Source: Thamnaconus septentrionalis (lineage: Eukaryota; Chordata; Actinopteri; Tetraodontiformes; Monacanthidae). From it: DNA of 64,000 bases. This document shows, piece by piece, positions 47,376-58,584 of this stretch. The translations under genes were made by a program, and so were the position numbers. The notes beneath the pieces are model-generated. The model was not told the DNA's origin. It worked only from the letters and a program-made list of their open reading frames with translations, and did not search any database. Location of the stretch: NCBI GenBank assembly GCA_009823395.1, contig CM020507.1, positions 4,551,001 through 4,615,000 of the forward strand, written 5' to 3'. Every line of letters begins with the position of its first letter. Within the stretch, counting starts at the first letter, position 1.

Positions 47376-48261
47376 TTTGAGGATGCAAGAAGCAGCGAGG
47401 CTGCTGAGGAACAATGCTATACGGATCTTGAAGGGGAGAAGCTGCGTAATTAATCTGTATATTTCAGCGCGACAGATGTTTGATTTTGGCCATAAAAAGT
47501 AATTAATAAGAGAGTGCAGGGAGGGAGAGGCAGATTGCAGGAAGATTATTCATGGAGAGCATGTTGGAGGTGGCGGCGGGGAAGATGTATGTGCACCACT
47601 CTTTTTCTGTTCTACTTGGTGTGTGTGTGTGTGTGTGTGCTTGTGTGTGTTCACGGGTCATGTTTGGTAAAAACAAACAGGAACGTTCGTGCTGGACCAT
47701 CACCCTATGCTGATGTTAAAACCGTTCTCGCAAACAGTTCAGACTACCGGCCAGGTTAAAGGTCACTAGGACCTGGGCAAAATAAAATTGCCACACACCA
47801 CCAAGACATTTGCAGCTTCACGCTGCGTATTACAGGGTCAAGCATCACATCTTTGATTCAGAAAAAACAAACCAAAATGCGGCCTGGCTGAAGGAAAGAC
47901 AGACCAAGGAGAGGGGAAATAATTAGAAACAGCTCAGTGTTTTTCAACAGCCGGGACGAGACAATTTATGCCTTAATCTCGCCACAAACTTCTGCTTTCC
48001 TGCTTTCCTTTTTTTTTTTTTTTAAATTATTATTATTGCGGCGCCGTAGCATCGGAACATAATAATGAACTGTAATGGATGCCAAACAGCGAGGCCAGCG
48101 AGTGAATGTAATTTCCCCAATGAGAGCATAAATCTCACGCCGAGGCTGTTACTGGAGAGTCTTGCGGCAGTCACACTACATCACGGCCGCTGCGAGTCGA
48201 CAGAGGGTGAGCGCAGGTGATCTGGCACAGTGGGATCCTGCTCATTGTCCGCCCCGATATG

Positions 48262-48293
<32 letters not shown>

Positions 48294-48385
48294 GCGCCTC
48301 TTATTAGTCAGCCATGATTAAAAACAACAAGGCATTGAAGGCAGCGCACAAGAAGGTGAAGTTTAATCAATCCCTACCTCATAGC
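47376..48385. other. Mixed non-coding segment, possibly regulatory
   Basis: TAAT-rich words at 47446-47510 (GCGTAATTAATCTG, AAAGTAATTAATAAG) and at 47925-48130 hint at enhancer sequence. (GT)n at 47619-47650 and (CT)n at 48262-48287 interrupt it. Confidence 0.35.
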
Positions 48386-48390
48386 TGTAT

Positions 48391-48480
48391 TATATGTATG
48401 TATGTATATGTGTATATATATATGTATATATATATATATATATATATACACATACATATACATAGACACACACACATACA
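48391..48480 (+). repeat. (TATG/TA)n microsatellite
   Basis: GTATGTATGTATATG sequence passes into a pure (AT)n run and then CATACATATACATA. The tyrosine/isoleucine-rich open frame over it is an artefact. Confidence 0.93.
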
Positions 48481-48960
48481 TACTGGTAGTAGGTACACAT
48501 ATGTCTACAAACACACAGTATATATGTATACACACACGTGTGCGTATATATCACAGTGCTGTGCAATCAGGTTTGCTTCCATTGAGCCATTTCCTTGCCA
48601 TGGATGCAGAGCAGCGATGGGCCTTCATCTGAGGGAGACCAGAGGTGGAGGTGGACCACTGGGATGGGCAGCTACGCTCAGATTAAGGCCTGACTGATGT
48701 CGAGCTGTTAAGCTCCGTGTTTGTGTGTTGTGACCAGACCGTCTGCTAAACGGCTTTCTGCAGGTTTCCCTCCACTCACTAAACCATGAACCGTAAACCG
48801 TGTTGACACCTTTTTTTAATTTTTTTTTAATCTTTTGCACTGCGGCGTCACGTTCTGCCTGCGGCGCACCGTTCCTTCAGCCTTCTGCAAGAGCCGGTCT
48901 GACCTCTAAAGATTACAAGTCCTTGACAGAGTGCCGAGTGGACAGGTGAGTTCGGCCGTT
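48481..48960. other. Non-coding sequence
   Basis: T-runs at 48813-48830; otherwise nothing recognised. Confidence 0.4.
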
Positions 48961-48961
48961 G

Positions 48962-49480
48962 TTAAAGAAATACCATGCAGATGTGTTTGATTAAATTTGA
49001 AATTAATTACAGAGCAATAAATAAGCACTCTAAAGGGAGAAAAAAAAGGGAATTGAATCCGCTCTTTCTTGAAGGATAAATTGAGAGATGAAATATAATG
49101 AAGTACGAAGTGATCATAAAGAAATACATTTGCATACTAATTAAACCGGCGTAATAATCCTCCCCAGTATTCTTCAAAGGAGTGTACTCAATAGAAGTCA
49201 TCTCCATAACTTATTGAATTATTGTCCGACTGTCCTGCGCTGCTGCGAGGAAGTTCTGAGGAAGCACTTCTCCTCTTAAACTTTCCCTCCGCTAAACTTT
49301 GGCCGCGTTCATCGGGATTCCCGGCACGCCCCCAACACAGGGTTAAACGTCCGCTCAATCTGTTAATTGCAAAGGCTTTATAATTCAGAGGAAGGGACCC
49401 AAGACCCGCTATAAATCAAACAACCAGGCTTTAATGAATTCCTCCCAGTGACATTGCAGGTAGCGCCGAGTAACCCGAAC
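48962..49480. promoter_or_regulatory. Candidate conserved non-coding block
   Basis: Repeat-free AT-rich block: GATTAAATTTGAAATTAATTACAG, GAGCAATAAATAAGC, CATTTGCATACTAATTAAACC, GGCGTAATAATCC, CTGTTAATTGCAAAGGC, CTTTAATGAATTCC. The TTTGCATACTAATTAA word combines an octamer-like and a homeodomain core. It is among the strongest enhancer-like textures here. Not verified by alignment. Confidence 0.4.
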
Positions 49481-50555
49481 ACGAGTCCTCAGTCAGTCCA
49501 CATTCAGCTGGTGTGTGTGTGTGTGTGTGTGTGCACGCGCACACACACTGTGTAGCACAACGGGCTTTGCTCGCATTTTGTGTTTACGAGCCAGGTACTG
49601 ACCCATATCCAAGTCTTGAACTGTCCCTTTAGAGCGGCGGAAACATATGGCCGCCCTCAACAGCTTCCTGCACACAACCTGTCTGCGTTAAACGGCCCGG
49701 CAGCAGAGGGAATATTTGCCAGCAGTAACGCCGAGCGGAAGAAGACCTAACACGGAAGATTGCAGACAGGACTGGGAAGTGACCGGGCTGATTCACTTTA
49801 GCGACAGATATGACGGAGGCACGAGAGCTCGGATCCTTTTCTTTTTTCCCTCTGAGGTCTTGCTTAGGGTTTTCAAAACCTTGATTCTTCTTCGACGCCA
49901 CAGAATTACAAGAAGGCCCCCCCAGGCCTCATTCAGAAGCTCGGTCCGCGCAGCCATGTAAATCTAAACACTCAACAACTTCACGTCTTGCGTTGCAGTG
50001 ACATTGAGCTACTTACTGCAACTTGGGGACCGGCTGACTTTACACCTTCAGCTTCTAATTTCAACAAACCCCCAGTCGAGTTTCATCACGGGCTGATAGC
50101 TTCATTACAGCTTGAAAGAAAAAAACCTCTCTGATTCTTTTGATACTTTGAGCTTCCACTGTGGGGAAACGTGCAGCAAAGGTGGGACAGTGTGCAATAG
50201 TCGCGGGTGACTTACAATATTTATGTCTGTAACCATGTTTTTTTTTTTTTATTATCCTCAATTGTCTTTGATAGTCACAAACTACGGCCACTGGTGTCCA
50301 GGACGAGTTTCTCCAAGAGGACAAATAAAGTGCAAATGGAACTTTATTGAAACGTCAGTAACGATGGCGCACAAGCTCTTTGCCGAGCGAGACGCGCACA
50401 CAGGCGGAGCGTTGTCGACAGGCACCAGGGCGACAGGAAGGACGTGCCGGCGGTGACGCGCCATATGTTTTGCCCTGACGAGACGACGCGCTGCCTGCTG
50501 CGAGCGCGCTCTCTACACGCCGGCGAACACGGATGCATTAACATGCTGAAAACTT
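49481..50555. other. Non-coding segment
   Basis: (GT)n at 49511-49534, a T-run at 50238-50250 and CpG-rich sequence at 50380-50525. No exon is supported. Confidence 0.42.
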
Positions 50556-50559
50556 TCAC

Positions 50560-51310
50560 TAGTTGAGATTAAATAAATCCTTCTGTTAATTTCCCGGCCG
50601 TCTGTCCCTCATCCGCCGCGGCTGGGAGCAGCAGCGTGCCTCTCTCCTCATCCCGGCGGGGGTAAACCTCTCCGATGCAATATGTAATTAAACTCAGAGA
50701 GCATATTCTCTAATCCTAAAGGCTATTACAGATTTATGGTCAGGGGCCATTGTCTGAGCTCCACAATGGCTTTTCCTCACAGCACTCTTGTGGATACCGT
50801 GAGCCCATATATGTCCTTAAATGGGTAGATAAAGGTTTTGTAACCCTTTTAAATCTGCCTGGGTAATGGGAGTGCGGCAGTGGCTCGCTGCCCTCGTGGG
50901 GGGATAGGAAGAAAAAAAATACGCCGGCTTCTTGCGTTTGGCGCCGGATGGATAGAAAAGCTCTGAAAAGGACGGCGGGATCCGTAATTATAATGCACCG
51001 ACCGTCATCAATGACATATTCTTGAACCCCGGCTCCAGTCACATTAGAAACAAGCAGAGCGCTACAGAAATTATAATTATGATGTATTCATTTTGAGCTC
51101 CAGGGGGGATTAAAGTATTGAGCGTGTTTAATTGTGAGTGTTCTACATTTCTGAAGAGCCGAGTCCTGATTAAGAGTGACCAATCCCCACGTTCCCCGTG
51201 CTTTGAAATGCTGTTAATACTTAACTTAATTGCTACTTTTATTTGCCATATTTGACTCCATCTCTGTTCCGGAGCTGCTTGGGGACCTGCTGATGTAACA
51301 TTTTTTTCTT
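50560..51310. promoter_or_regulatory. Candidate conserved non-coding block
   Basis: A 750-base block without microsatellites. It contains GAGATTAAATAAATCC, GCAATATGTAATTAAACTC, CTCTAATCCTAAAGG, GGCCATTGTCTGAGCTCCACA, CGTAATTATAATGCACC, GAAATTATAATTATGATG, GTTTAATTGTGAG and TACTTAACTTAATTGC. GGCCATTGT is a SOX-type core. The length and motif density suggest two or three adjacent enhancers. Inference only. Confidence 0.4.
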
Positions 51311-51508
51311 TTCTCCTAACATGCAGCAGGATAAATCAGGATTTTTCACTCTTTACTTTTTGCTTGTTTTATTCTGCATTGGCTTTACTTTTTTTTTTTA
51401 CGAGCATGAAGCCTGGTATGAAGACTGTGTTTGGGTTGGTTTCTTCTACCTGTCTCAATAGTTTTTCTGCCATAACACTATGAACATTGATTTCAAGTGA
51501 TTTAAACA
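51311..51508. other. AT-rich non-coding sequence
   Basis: A short T-run at 51391-51400 and nothing else recognised. Confidence 0.4.
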
Positions 51509-51626
51509 GGGGCGACACAGTGGCGCAGTGGTTAGTGCTGCCGCCTCACAGCAAGAAGGTCGTGGGTTCGATTCCGGGGCCTGGGCCTGGGACCTTTCTG
51601 TGTGGAGTTTGCATGTTCTCCTTCTC
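51509..51626 (+). mobile_element. tRNA-derived SINE fragment
   Basis: The head reads GGGGCGACACAGTGGCGCAG. It has an A-box (TGGCGCAGTGG, 51521-51531) and a B-box (GGTTCGATTCC, 51565-51575) at the spacing of an internal RNA polymerase III promoter. The following CCTTTCTGTGTGGAGTTTGC and ATGTTCTCC match a common fish repeat of this type. The element stops early, without the usual downstream body or A-rich tail, so it is a 3'-truncated or degraded copy. It is not a functional tRNA gene, because the 3' half does not close an acceptor stem. Confidence 0.72.
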
Positions 51627-52185
51627 CAAACAACAGCTTGATGGCTTTGTCCTTTTCTGTCGCGCGCCACAGAAAATCACCAGGCCCCGGTGTCTCAATG
51701 ATAATGTATTCCCTCTTATTTGACTTTTTAATGGGCTTTTGCCTAATTATCATCACATGGCTCCTCAGATGTGCGGCGGAGAGGGAACCCGGCAGTGTAA
51801 AAACAAAAGGAGGTCAGATTTTGAGGTGTTGGCACGTGGCCTGCGCCGCTCTGGTGTCCCCCCTCTGCCTTCTTTTGTGCGATGATAGATTTTCCCCTTG
51901 AACATGATGTCAATATGTTGATGTGCCTTTCCTTTATTAAGACACCATCCAACTGATAACAAGTCCTGCTGCGTGTTAGCAACATAAATAATTAGAACGG
52001 GGACCAAGGAACGGCAGGTGGCTTTTGGCACGGAGAAATAATCATACTTGATGTGGAAAATAAAGTAAAAGGACCCATCTGTTCACGGCAGGGGGAGGCG
52101 AAGAAACACGTTAGCATATTGTCAGTAACATTATGAAATACACAGTTAATAATTCAGTCATGGCACATGGCTGCGGACACTTGTT
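51627..52185. other. Non-coding sequence
   Basis: Nothing recognised. CCAGGCCCCGG at 51680-51690 is the inverted form of CCGGGGCCTGG (51574-51584) in the adjacent SINE, but the match is short. Confidence 0.35.
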
Positions 52186-52189
52186 TGGA

Positions 52190-52690
52190 ATAATCTAACG
52201 GAAGTAAGGCGGCGCTCCAGTCGAGGCGTCGCATTAGCCGCAGGATTTGCACATTCATGACTCGTCCACCGGGCGCCCTGGCACATTGTTTACCCAGAGG
52301 CCTAATTAAGAGCCTTGTAACGGCGGAATATTCACATCGCCTGCGTTAAGACTGTCCAAAGAGGCAGCCGCCGAAAGGAGCTGTTGAACCCTGAACTCCC
52401 GGTCTGTCGAGTGACCGGCGACGGAGATCTTCACGGAATCCAAGAGCAACGCGCATCAATTAGCCAATTACTGTCCAACTTAAAACATCAACAACAACAA
52501 CATCTTCTCTCATCAATAAAATTAATCAAAACCTGTGGAAAAATATCATTTGGAATGTCAGAAGCGGCCATTAACCAACTTCACAACAAATATTACAGTC
52601 AAAATGTACCATTATCAGATAATATCGCGCCATTCAAATTTCTTAAGACCGACAAGTTATATTAGTATCAATTTAAAGGTATTAATGCTA
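52190..52690. promoter_or_regulatory. Candidate conserved non-coding block
   Basis: Repeat-free block with GCATTAGCCGCAGG, CACATTCATGACTCG, GGCCTAATTAAGAGCC, CATCAATTAGCCAATTACTG, CAATAAAATTAATCAAAACC, GGCCATTAACC and GGTATTAATGC. The 93-codon frame through it has no domain and low coding character. Regulatory role inferred. Confidence 0.4.
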
Positions 52691-53495
52691 TCATAGAAGC
52701 ATCATTTGAGCGGTGAGCAGCAGCAGTCAGTGACAACCCAGCAGACTTGAAGTAAACCTGCACTGAGGCCACCCTGGATACCCAACATTAGTCAAATCAC
52801 GCTGATAAACAGCCAATCAGGAAGCGCAGGCACATTAATAAGGCGAAACACAGGCGGCCGCATCGACTCCGCCTCTGCCGTTGTCGACTAATACGTCCAT
52901 CCGCAAATCTAATTTGTTAACTTGGGCGTTTGAGACGATCAGATCAGTGTTGACTGGTCGCGATGGATCATCCCTGCTTTACAAATGAGTCGGCTAGGAG
53001 CACTGGGGCTGCTCCGCTCCCACTGAAGCACACGGCTCCAAAGCAAGGCACCCATCACGAGAACACAACGTGTGTGTATTAGCTCAAGTTTCCTCACTGC
53101 TATTTGTCTTTCCCCACTCAAAGACACATCGATTTCAATTTAGGTAAACTACAGCTGTCGTTTTCTGCTGATATTTTCAGTACAGTTGATATTTCCGATG
53201 TTACTCATAGGAAAACAACCTGTTAAAGCCAAAAACCTGTGATCCAGGAGATGTGTTGTGTCTTTTCAGTGTCTTTTTAATCTTCTTTTCCTTTTATACT
53301 TCATATCCATGCTCATGTTCAGCACAAAAAAAACACAAAGAAAACAACCACTGGTGAAACTCTAATCCAGTGTCTTCTCTGTAAATCCACTGATCAGCTG
53401 TCAAAATTAGTTGCTGAAGAATAAAATGAAGCAGTCATTCAAAAAGATGGCCCTGACAAGCCACAGCCCAACACATCCTCCACTCACTGTAACTC
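52691..53495. other. Non-coding sequence
   Basis: Possibly some regulatory sequence at 52790-52930 (CACATTAATAAGG, CTAATTTGTTAAC). Otherwise nothing is recognised. Confidence 0.35.
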
Positions 53496-53499
53496 ATCA

Positions 53500-53965
53500 T
53501 TTCCCTTCCCGTACAAGTGGGTGGCGCACATCCACGCCACAGTGTTTCCCTGCCATGTTTTAATTAAATATGACACCTTACGACAAGAAGCCGAGGTACG
53601 TCAGGAGCAGGAAGACCTGCGAACACGCCCACACGTCTCCCGTGGAGTGGCTGCCCCTCTGTATCGCTCGCAGGGAAACATTATTCCTGATAAAACTCTT
53701 TAATAAATACTCCGGGTCCTTGGAGAGTCGCGTCAGCCCGAAAGCCAACGGCGTCTATACCCAGGAGCAAAGAAGGCCATTACAGCTTGTAGTCCAAGAT
53801 TTAATAGGTGTCATAATTTATCATGTAAACCCAAAAGTGTTTCTTAATTAAGTGTGCACGTTAATGAATTTTTTAATTTGATCCCTGTAAGTACTTTGCC
53901 ATGCTAATTGCAATATTCCGCACATTAGTTATCAGCAATTGCCCTTGGCTATTTGCTGTCTTGAA
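53500..53965. promoter_or_regulatory. Candidate conserved non-coding element, dense homeobox/POU words
   Basis: From 53845 to 53945 nearly every ten bases carry a core: CTTAATTAAGTG, CGTTAATGAATTTTTTAATTTG, CATGCTAATTGCAATATTCC, CACATTAGTTATC, GCAATTGCCC. ATGCTAATTGCAAT fits a POU/homeodomain composite. Upstream, GTTTTAATTAAATATGAC and GATTTAATAGGTGTC add to the density. No repeats. The best single candidate enhancer by motif density. Confidence 0.42.
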
Positions 53966-54113
53966 GAAGGAAGCCAAGCTACCCCCCCACACCCGCGTTC
54001 CCCCTCCCACATCCAGAGCTTGAGTCCCTGAACTAGGTCTGAGCCCTCGGCCTGTGCTGATGCAGTATCATGATGTGTCATGAACGTATAGTCAACAAAT
54101 GCGGGTTAACAGT

Positions 54114-54670
54114 AGCTGCGTTTCCATGACACTCTTTCGCAAAATAAAAGCGATATTTTGAAAAATTTCGACAAAGTAAAATGACGATTTACAGGTGTTT
54201 CCTTTGAACGGTATAAAGCGCATAAGCCGTAATTCTCGTGAAGTCTCGTCCTCCAGCCACGGCTTTTCAAAGGGCTTCTCCATCATTTCCCTTCTAATTC
54301 CTTGTATAAATCTGCATTTGGATGTAGTTTGCTGTCGAGAATGGTTCTTAGATTTTTCTCTTTGATGACTTGTAAAAAATATTCCATCTTCTCCTCCGTC
54401 CAAACACAACGCGCCATCTTCACTTGAAGTGAACTGGTCACGTGACCCCGTTGACGTCACGTCCGCTGAGGTGTAAATGCGAAAAAAGTGTTTCCATGAC
54501 ACTTTTGCGATATACCTCTATATCAATATGTCCAGAAAACCACCTCATGAGAGCGTCAAAACCTTTTAACCGGATTTAAGAGGTTTTTCCAAGTTTAGGT
54601 GTTTTCATGACCAGTTCTTTATCGACATATTCAGGTTTTGTGCAAATCTAGGGGTCATGGGAAGGCAGCT
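54114..54670 (-). mobile_element. DNA transposon copy B (inverted relative to copy A)
   Basis: The ends are GTAGCTGCGTTTCCATGAC (left) and GTCATGGGAAGGCAGCTAC (right), imperfect terminal inverted repeats of about 19 bases. The body is the reverse complement of parts of the element at 32779-34076, including a 28-base identical stretch at about 54422-54449, the GACATATTGATATAGAGGTA-like region and the GCTTTTATTTTGCGAAAG terminal segment. It carries a short Myb/SANT-like frame and no transposase, so it is non-autonomous. It lacks the TTC array of copy A. Target duplication is unclear. Confidence 0.8.
54283..54417 (-). pseudogene. Truncated Myb/SANT-like ORF in transposon copy B
   Basis: A 44-codon frame starts at the ATG at 54417 (MARCVWTEEKMEYFLQVI) and continues with IKEKNLRTILD and LHPNADLYKELEGK before a stop at 54283. 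The pattern W-T-E-E, then L-x-x-I, then NADLYKELE, matches the first helices of Myb/SANT-like proteins encoded by PIF/Harbinger elements. It is better preserved than in copy A, but only the first half of the domain is present. Confidence 0.6.
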
Positions 54671-54845
54671 ACAGACAGGTTCATTAGTGAGTAATATGAG
54701 TAATAAGGTCCAATCAGCGGCACTTTCTTCCTTCAGTACTCCTGCATCTGTTGGATCTACGCCGTCCATTCTCTTCACACCACCACATCTCCGTTTCCTC
54801 GGAGGAAAACTGTACTTGAGAGAAACGAGCTCGGCCGTTTAAAGT
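54671..54845. other. Non-coding sequence
   Basis: Nothing recognised. Confidence 0.35.
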
Positions 54846-54849
54846 GACT

Positions 54850-55095
54850 AATGTGGCGCCGGGCGCCGTCTTGATGACTGCCTTTGTACCCGACGCCTCG
54901 CCGTCACTGTTAGCGGCCTCATATTGTTCACCGCAATTAATCTGTTTGAGAAACATAATAATGGAGTTGCCAACTGCTGCCCCGCGCTGCTATTTTATTA
55001 ATCAGCTGCAATTAGGCAGCGGCACCGCGTCCTTTCAGGATGACTCCTCGTCGGCCTGCCGGGGGAAAATAACGGCGCAGTAAGTGAGAAATACT
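54850..55095. promoter_or_regulatory. Candidate conserved non-coding element
   Basis: Words include GACTAATGTGGCGCC, CACCGCAATTAATCTG, CATAATAATGGAGTTGCC, and CTATTTTATTAATCAGCTGCAATTAGG (split here for length: CTATTTTATTAATC, then AGCTGCAATTAGG). GC-rich and TAAT-rich parts alternate as in known developmental enhancers. Not verified. Confidence 0.37.
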
Positions 55096-55955
55096 GGTGC
55101 GCCGCAACGGAGATCGCAGATGGCGCCAGACAGACACAAAGTAGCAACAACAACGGCGTAAAAAATCATCGACGGCCACCGACCAAAATGCCTCGCCATT
55201 TTGGATGCGACTGTTTGTTTCGTCAAGTTGAACAGATTCGAAAGGCTCCTCGCCATCGGCTCACTTTTGCCTGCAACCAGCTGCACCAGTCCATGTTGTG
55301 TGCATGCATTTTTTTCTAAAGACGATAAAACCTCAGTGTTTTCCAAAAAGAACAGAAGCAACATGACGGCTGAGTAAGACGACAAAGAGCAAAAATTACC
55401 TTACGGTATAATCTGTAAGATTCCTTTGGAATTTTATACTATTTGACAGGAGTGGAATACTCGTGAATGACAATCACTGACTGCTCTAGCGCCAACTAGA
55501 GGGCAGACAAAAGCAAAGCCTGGAAAGGTGCCACAGTTCTAATTAGTTTTTGTAGAGGCAAATTTCCAACTTATAAAACCTCTTGCCTCACAATTACAAT
55601 ATTGATTTGAAATGTACTCAAAGTTGACATTAAAACAAATTCAATTACTTCAACCTGCGACTGGACCTCCTGACTGGCCGTGTTCATTATGTTCTGCACA
55701 AGTGCAGAGCACTTTTCCTCCCTTCAGCACAGTCACGGCAAAGATGGATTTGCTAAGCCCTGTAATTCAACCAAAGCCAAAGGAACACAAGGTCGTTAAC
55801 ACAAATTTTATCCTCAGACTCCGCCTCCTTGGTGTCATGACATTCAGGGCTTAATGGAACTCGGTGAAGGAAAAAAAAAATAAAAAATGCTTCGCCGTAA
55901 ACGTTTCACAAAGTAATTCCACCCATATGAAGAAACTCAGGAAAAAATCTGTTGA
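55096..55955. other. Non-coding sequence
   Basis: An A-run at 55870-55886; otherwise nothing recognised. Confidence 0.4.
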
Positions 55956-55959
55956 CATT

Positions 55960-56345
55960 ATCCCACTGATGATGTCGCAGCATCTGCAGAGAAAATATAT
56001 TTAATATTCACAGGCTGTCTTACACTCTGACATTAGCCACGGAGGATAATCCCTCAAAGATTAAATTAAATGTAGGCTGCAGTGTTTAGCGCTGCTATTG
56101 TTTTCATTACCGCAAAAAGGAATTGTTCAGGCTGCGCGCGGCATTAAATCGTTCCGCCGGCCGAGCACTTGACATGCATGCTCCTCCCCACCCCTGCCAT
56201 AAAACATAATATCATTCTGGCTTCATAATCTCCCAGCAGCAGGTTAGCATTATAGTTTTTAACTACACTTAGCGGTTGCTAAATATGCATTTGCGGTATT
56301 AAAATAAATCTCCCGTCGAGATAAAAGCAGAAGGTGCACCGCACT
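55960..56345. promoter_or_regulatory. Candidate conserved non-coding element
   Basis: Contains AATATATTTAATATTCACAGG, GATTAAATTAAATGTAGG, GGCATTAAATCG, ACATAATATCATTCTGG and GCGGTATTAAAATAAATC. Repeat-free. Inferred regulatory from texture. Confidence 0.3.
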
Positions 56346-57828
56346 CCGTGCCGGCTTCAGCCATTTGTTCATCTTCACTCTGCAGGGTGAGGGCACGTTG
56401 ACACCAGACTGAGGGGGACGACAGTAACGCAGCATTCTCGCTGTTCATGCCATCAGATGTTCTCCGTTACGAGGGCTTTCTTTTTTCGGAGGAAACGTCA
56501 ACAGGTTGCGGCAAAGCGACATCTGCGAATGTTGATTAATTATAGTTTGACAGATGTTACTGAATGTCTGCAGAAGCTGGGATTTCAGAGTACCGACAAC
56601 AGTGTCTCATGCTGCTTTTAACACGGACCAAGTCATGTAGTGAGCGTGAAAACTGCATGCAAACCTTTCCTGTGCATCTGGTGTGACTTTACATCATCAT
56701 GTATTAATTTTCAACTTTGACTGAATGATGTGAAAAGTCACATTTGAGTGTTGTGACGGATAACTTTCCGAGCACTTTAAAATCTTTGCATTTGATGCGA
56801 AAGAGAAGCTTTTGAAAAGAACCCTCAAAAGGCTGCTGCAAATTTACACTATAAAAACAACATTCTGGGAACGCTCACTAAAAGGTATCATCTGGAGACA
56901 AGCAGTGTCTTGGCCGACATCTGTGAGGAAGCTCAAAGTGCTGCTGTGCAGACCAGTTTCAAGGTGATGTGTTCACAGACTTTGTTGCCTCCTTGTTGAA
57001 GTGCAAACGAATCCCAGTGAGTCAGTGCATGTCGGGGATTGACTGACTACAATCGCATTTTAATTAAACCGCGACTCCAATATTGGATTTCGGGCACAGG
57101 CACAGAAAACATTCCGCTAACGATATATCTGCCAACATTTCACACCCTGATCAATCTGCGATGTTTACAGTCCACGATCATAATGTGGCCTCAAAATTGA
57201 TTGGGTGTGCGGCCACTCAGAGAACGTTAAGAGAAAGCACAGGAAAATATAATGTAAAATTTGATTGATTTAACATCGATTAATCAAATATAGATAACAT
57301 TTGCCGGTGCGTCTGACACTTGCATGTCTACCCATCCTAAATAGAGGATGTGTGCCAAAGCACACAGAACTGGTGCAACTGGTTTCAGTGCACTTTAGCT
57401 ATAGAAATTGTGCTCTGTGTTGGTTTGTCCAAGAAGGTCTTAAACCCTCTGGTTGGCTTCTTCTGGACCCTCCTTATGATTCGGCCGATACAAGCAGTTG
57501 ACAGCAGCCTGAGAGTGTGATAGATAAAGAAAAAGGAGGGAACGCCACCTGGCCTGGAAAAGGACAAACTCCCCTTCCACACACTCAGCACCTAAAGAAC
57601 AGTGCCCTCTGTTTGAGAGACCTCTGCCTCGTCCTTATCTTTATCGACCACTGCCTGAACTCACGAGCGCTTACCTAAATTTCCTGCAGACACCAAGTTA
57701 TTGATCTGCAGAACTGCTGTGCTGCAGGACTACTACTATTACTTTAAGGAGATTGACTAATGTATTTATTTTTAAAATGAATTTTAACCCCAGTATATAA
57801 AATCCAAAAGGTGAAAAGTCTCTCTTAC
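56346..57828. other. Non-coding sequence
   Basis: If the minus-strand exon candidates at 57829-58611 are real, this would be the start of their second intron. A block at 57040-57290 (GCATTTTAATTAAACC, CATCGATTAATCAAATATAG) is enhancer-like. Confidence 0.35.
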
Positions 57829-57953
57829 CTGAGGCTGAAGGAGTGGTGCAACCCGCGGACAGTCCGACTCCTCGTCACCTCCGGATCACCGGCCATCAGC
57901 AGGGCGCCGCTTGCTGCGTCAGCCTGCCGTGGCTGATCAAGCTGTTCCAACAA
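57829..57953 (-). CDS. Putative exon 2 of an unrecognised gene
   Basis: The 125-base segment is open in one frame (41 codons plus two bases), beginning LLEQLDQPRQ and ending GLHHSFSL. The 5' boundary is TGATGTCTTCCAG (acceptor) and the 3' boundary is CAG|GTAAGAGA, an excellent donor. The frame joins in phase with the candidate first exon at 58585-58611 across a 631-base intron. No repeat explains it, and GC content is higher than in the surroundings. I do not recognise the protein and found no third exon. An internal ATGG could be an alternative start. It could still be a chance combination. Confidence 0.35.
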
Positions 57954-58584
57954 CTGGAAGACATCACGAGTTAAACACTCATTATTTTAATTTGATGCTA
58001 ATCATGTGTTAATGAGACTAATCCTCACAATGATTCAGGTAATTTGCTTAATGGCTCCGCTCCAGATTACGGCAATCAGTCACGTTTGATAAGACGTCTG
58101 CTGAGGGGCACAGGAGAGGAGAGGAGGACGGGGAACAGGTGAAAGTCAGCCGGCCTGCGGGACGGAGAGAACATGCTAGTTCACCAACCCTCTCACCTTG
58201 ACATTGCCCATGTCCCAGTCTAGCGTCAAGGGGAGAGCTGTATGGTGCTAATCCATAATCACACAATTAGAGCACGCTGAGGCATAAACGTTAAAAAGGA
58301 CTCGTCTACTCAGGACACACAGTAGCTAAAGCATCCCCTCATACTATATCCATTTTAGCTTGCGCTATTTTAATGTCGGAGTACTCACTGGATGAGTATT
58401 ATCAAAATGAGTATCGAAAAACTAGAAACATTATCAGTAAACTGTACTTATAATCTCCGTAAACTTTCGGCAAAACGAAGCTAGCAGGCGTCGCTAGCTA
58501 GCTAGCAAACACAAACGTGCCTCGTGTGTAGATTAGTTCCCTGCAAACATTTGGTTCTATAAAGACTTTCAACTGTTGTCTCAC

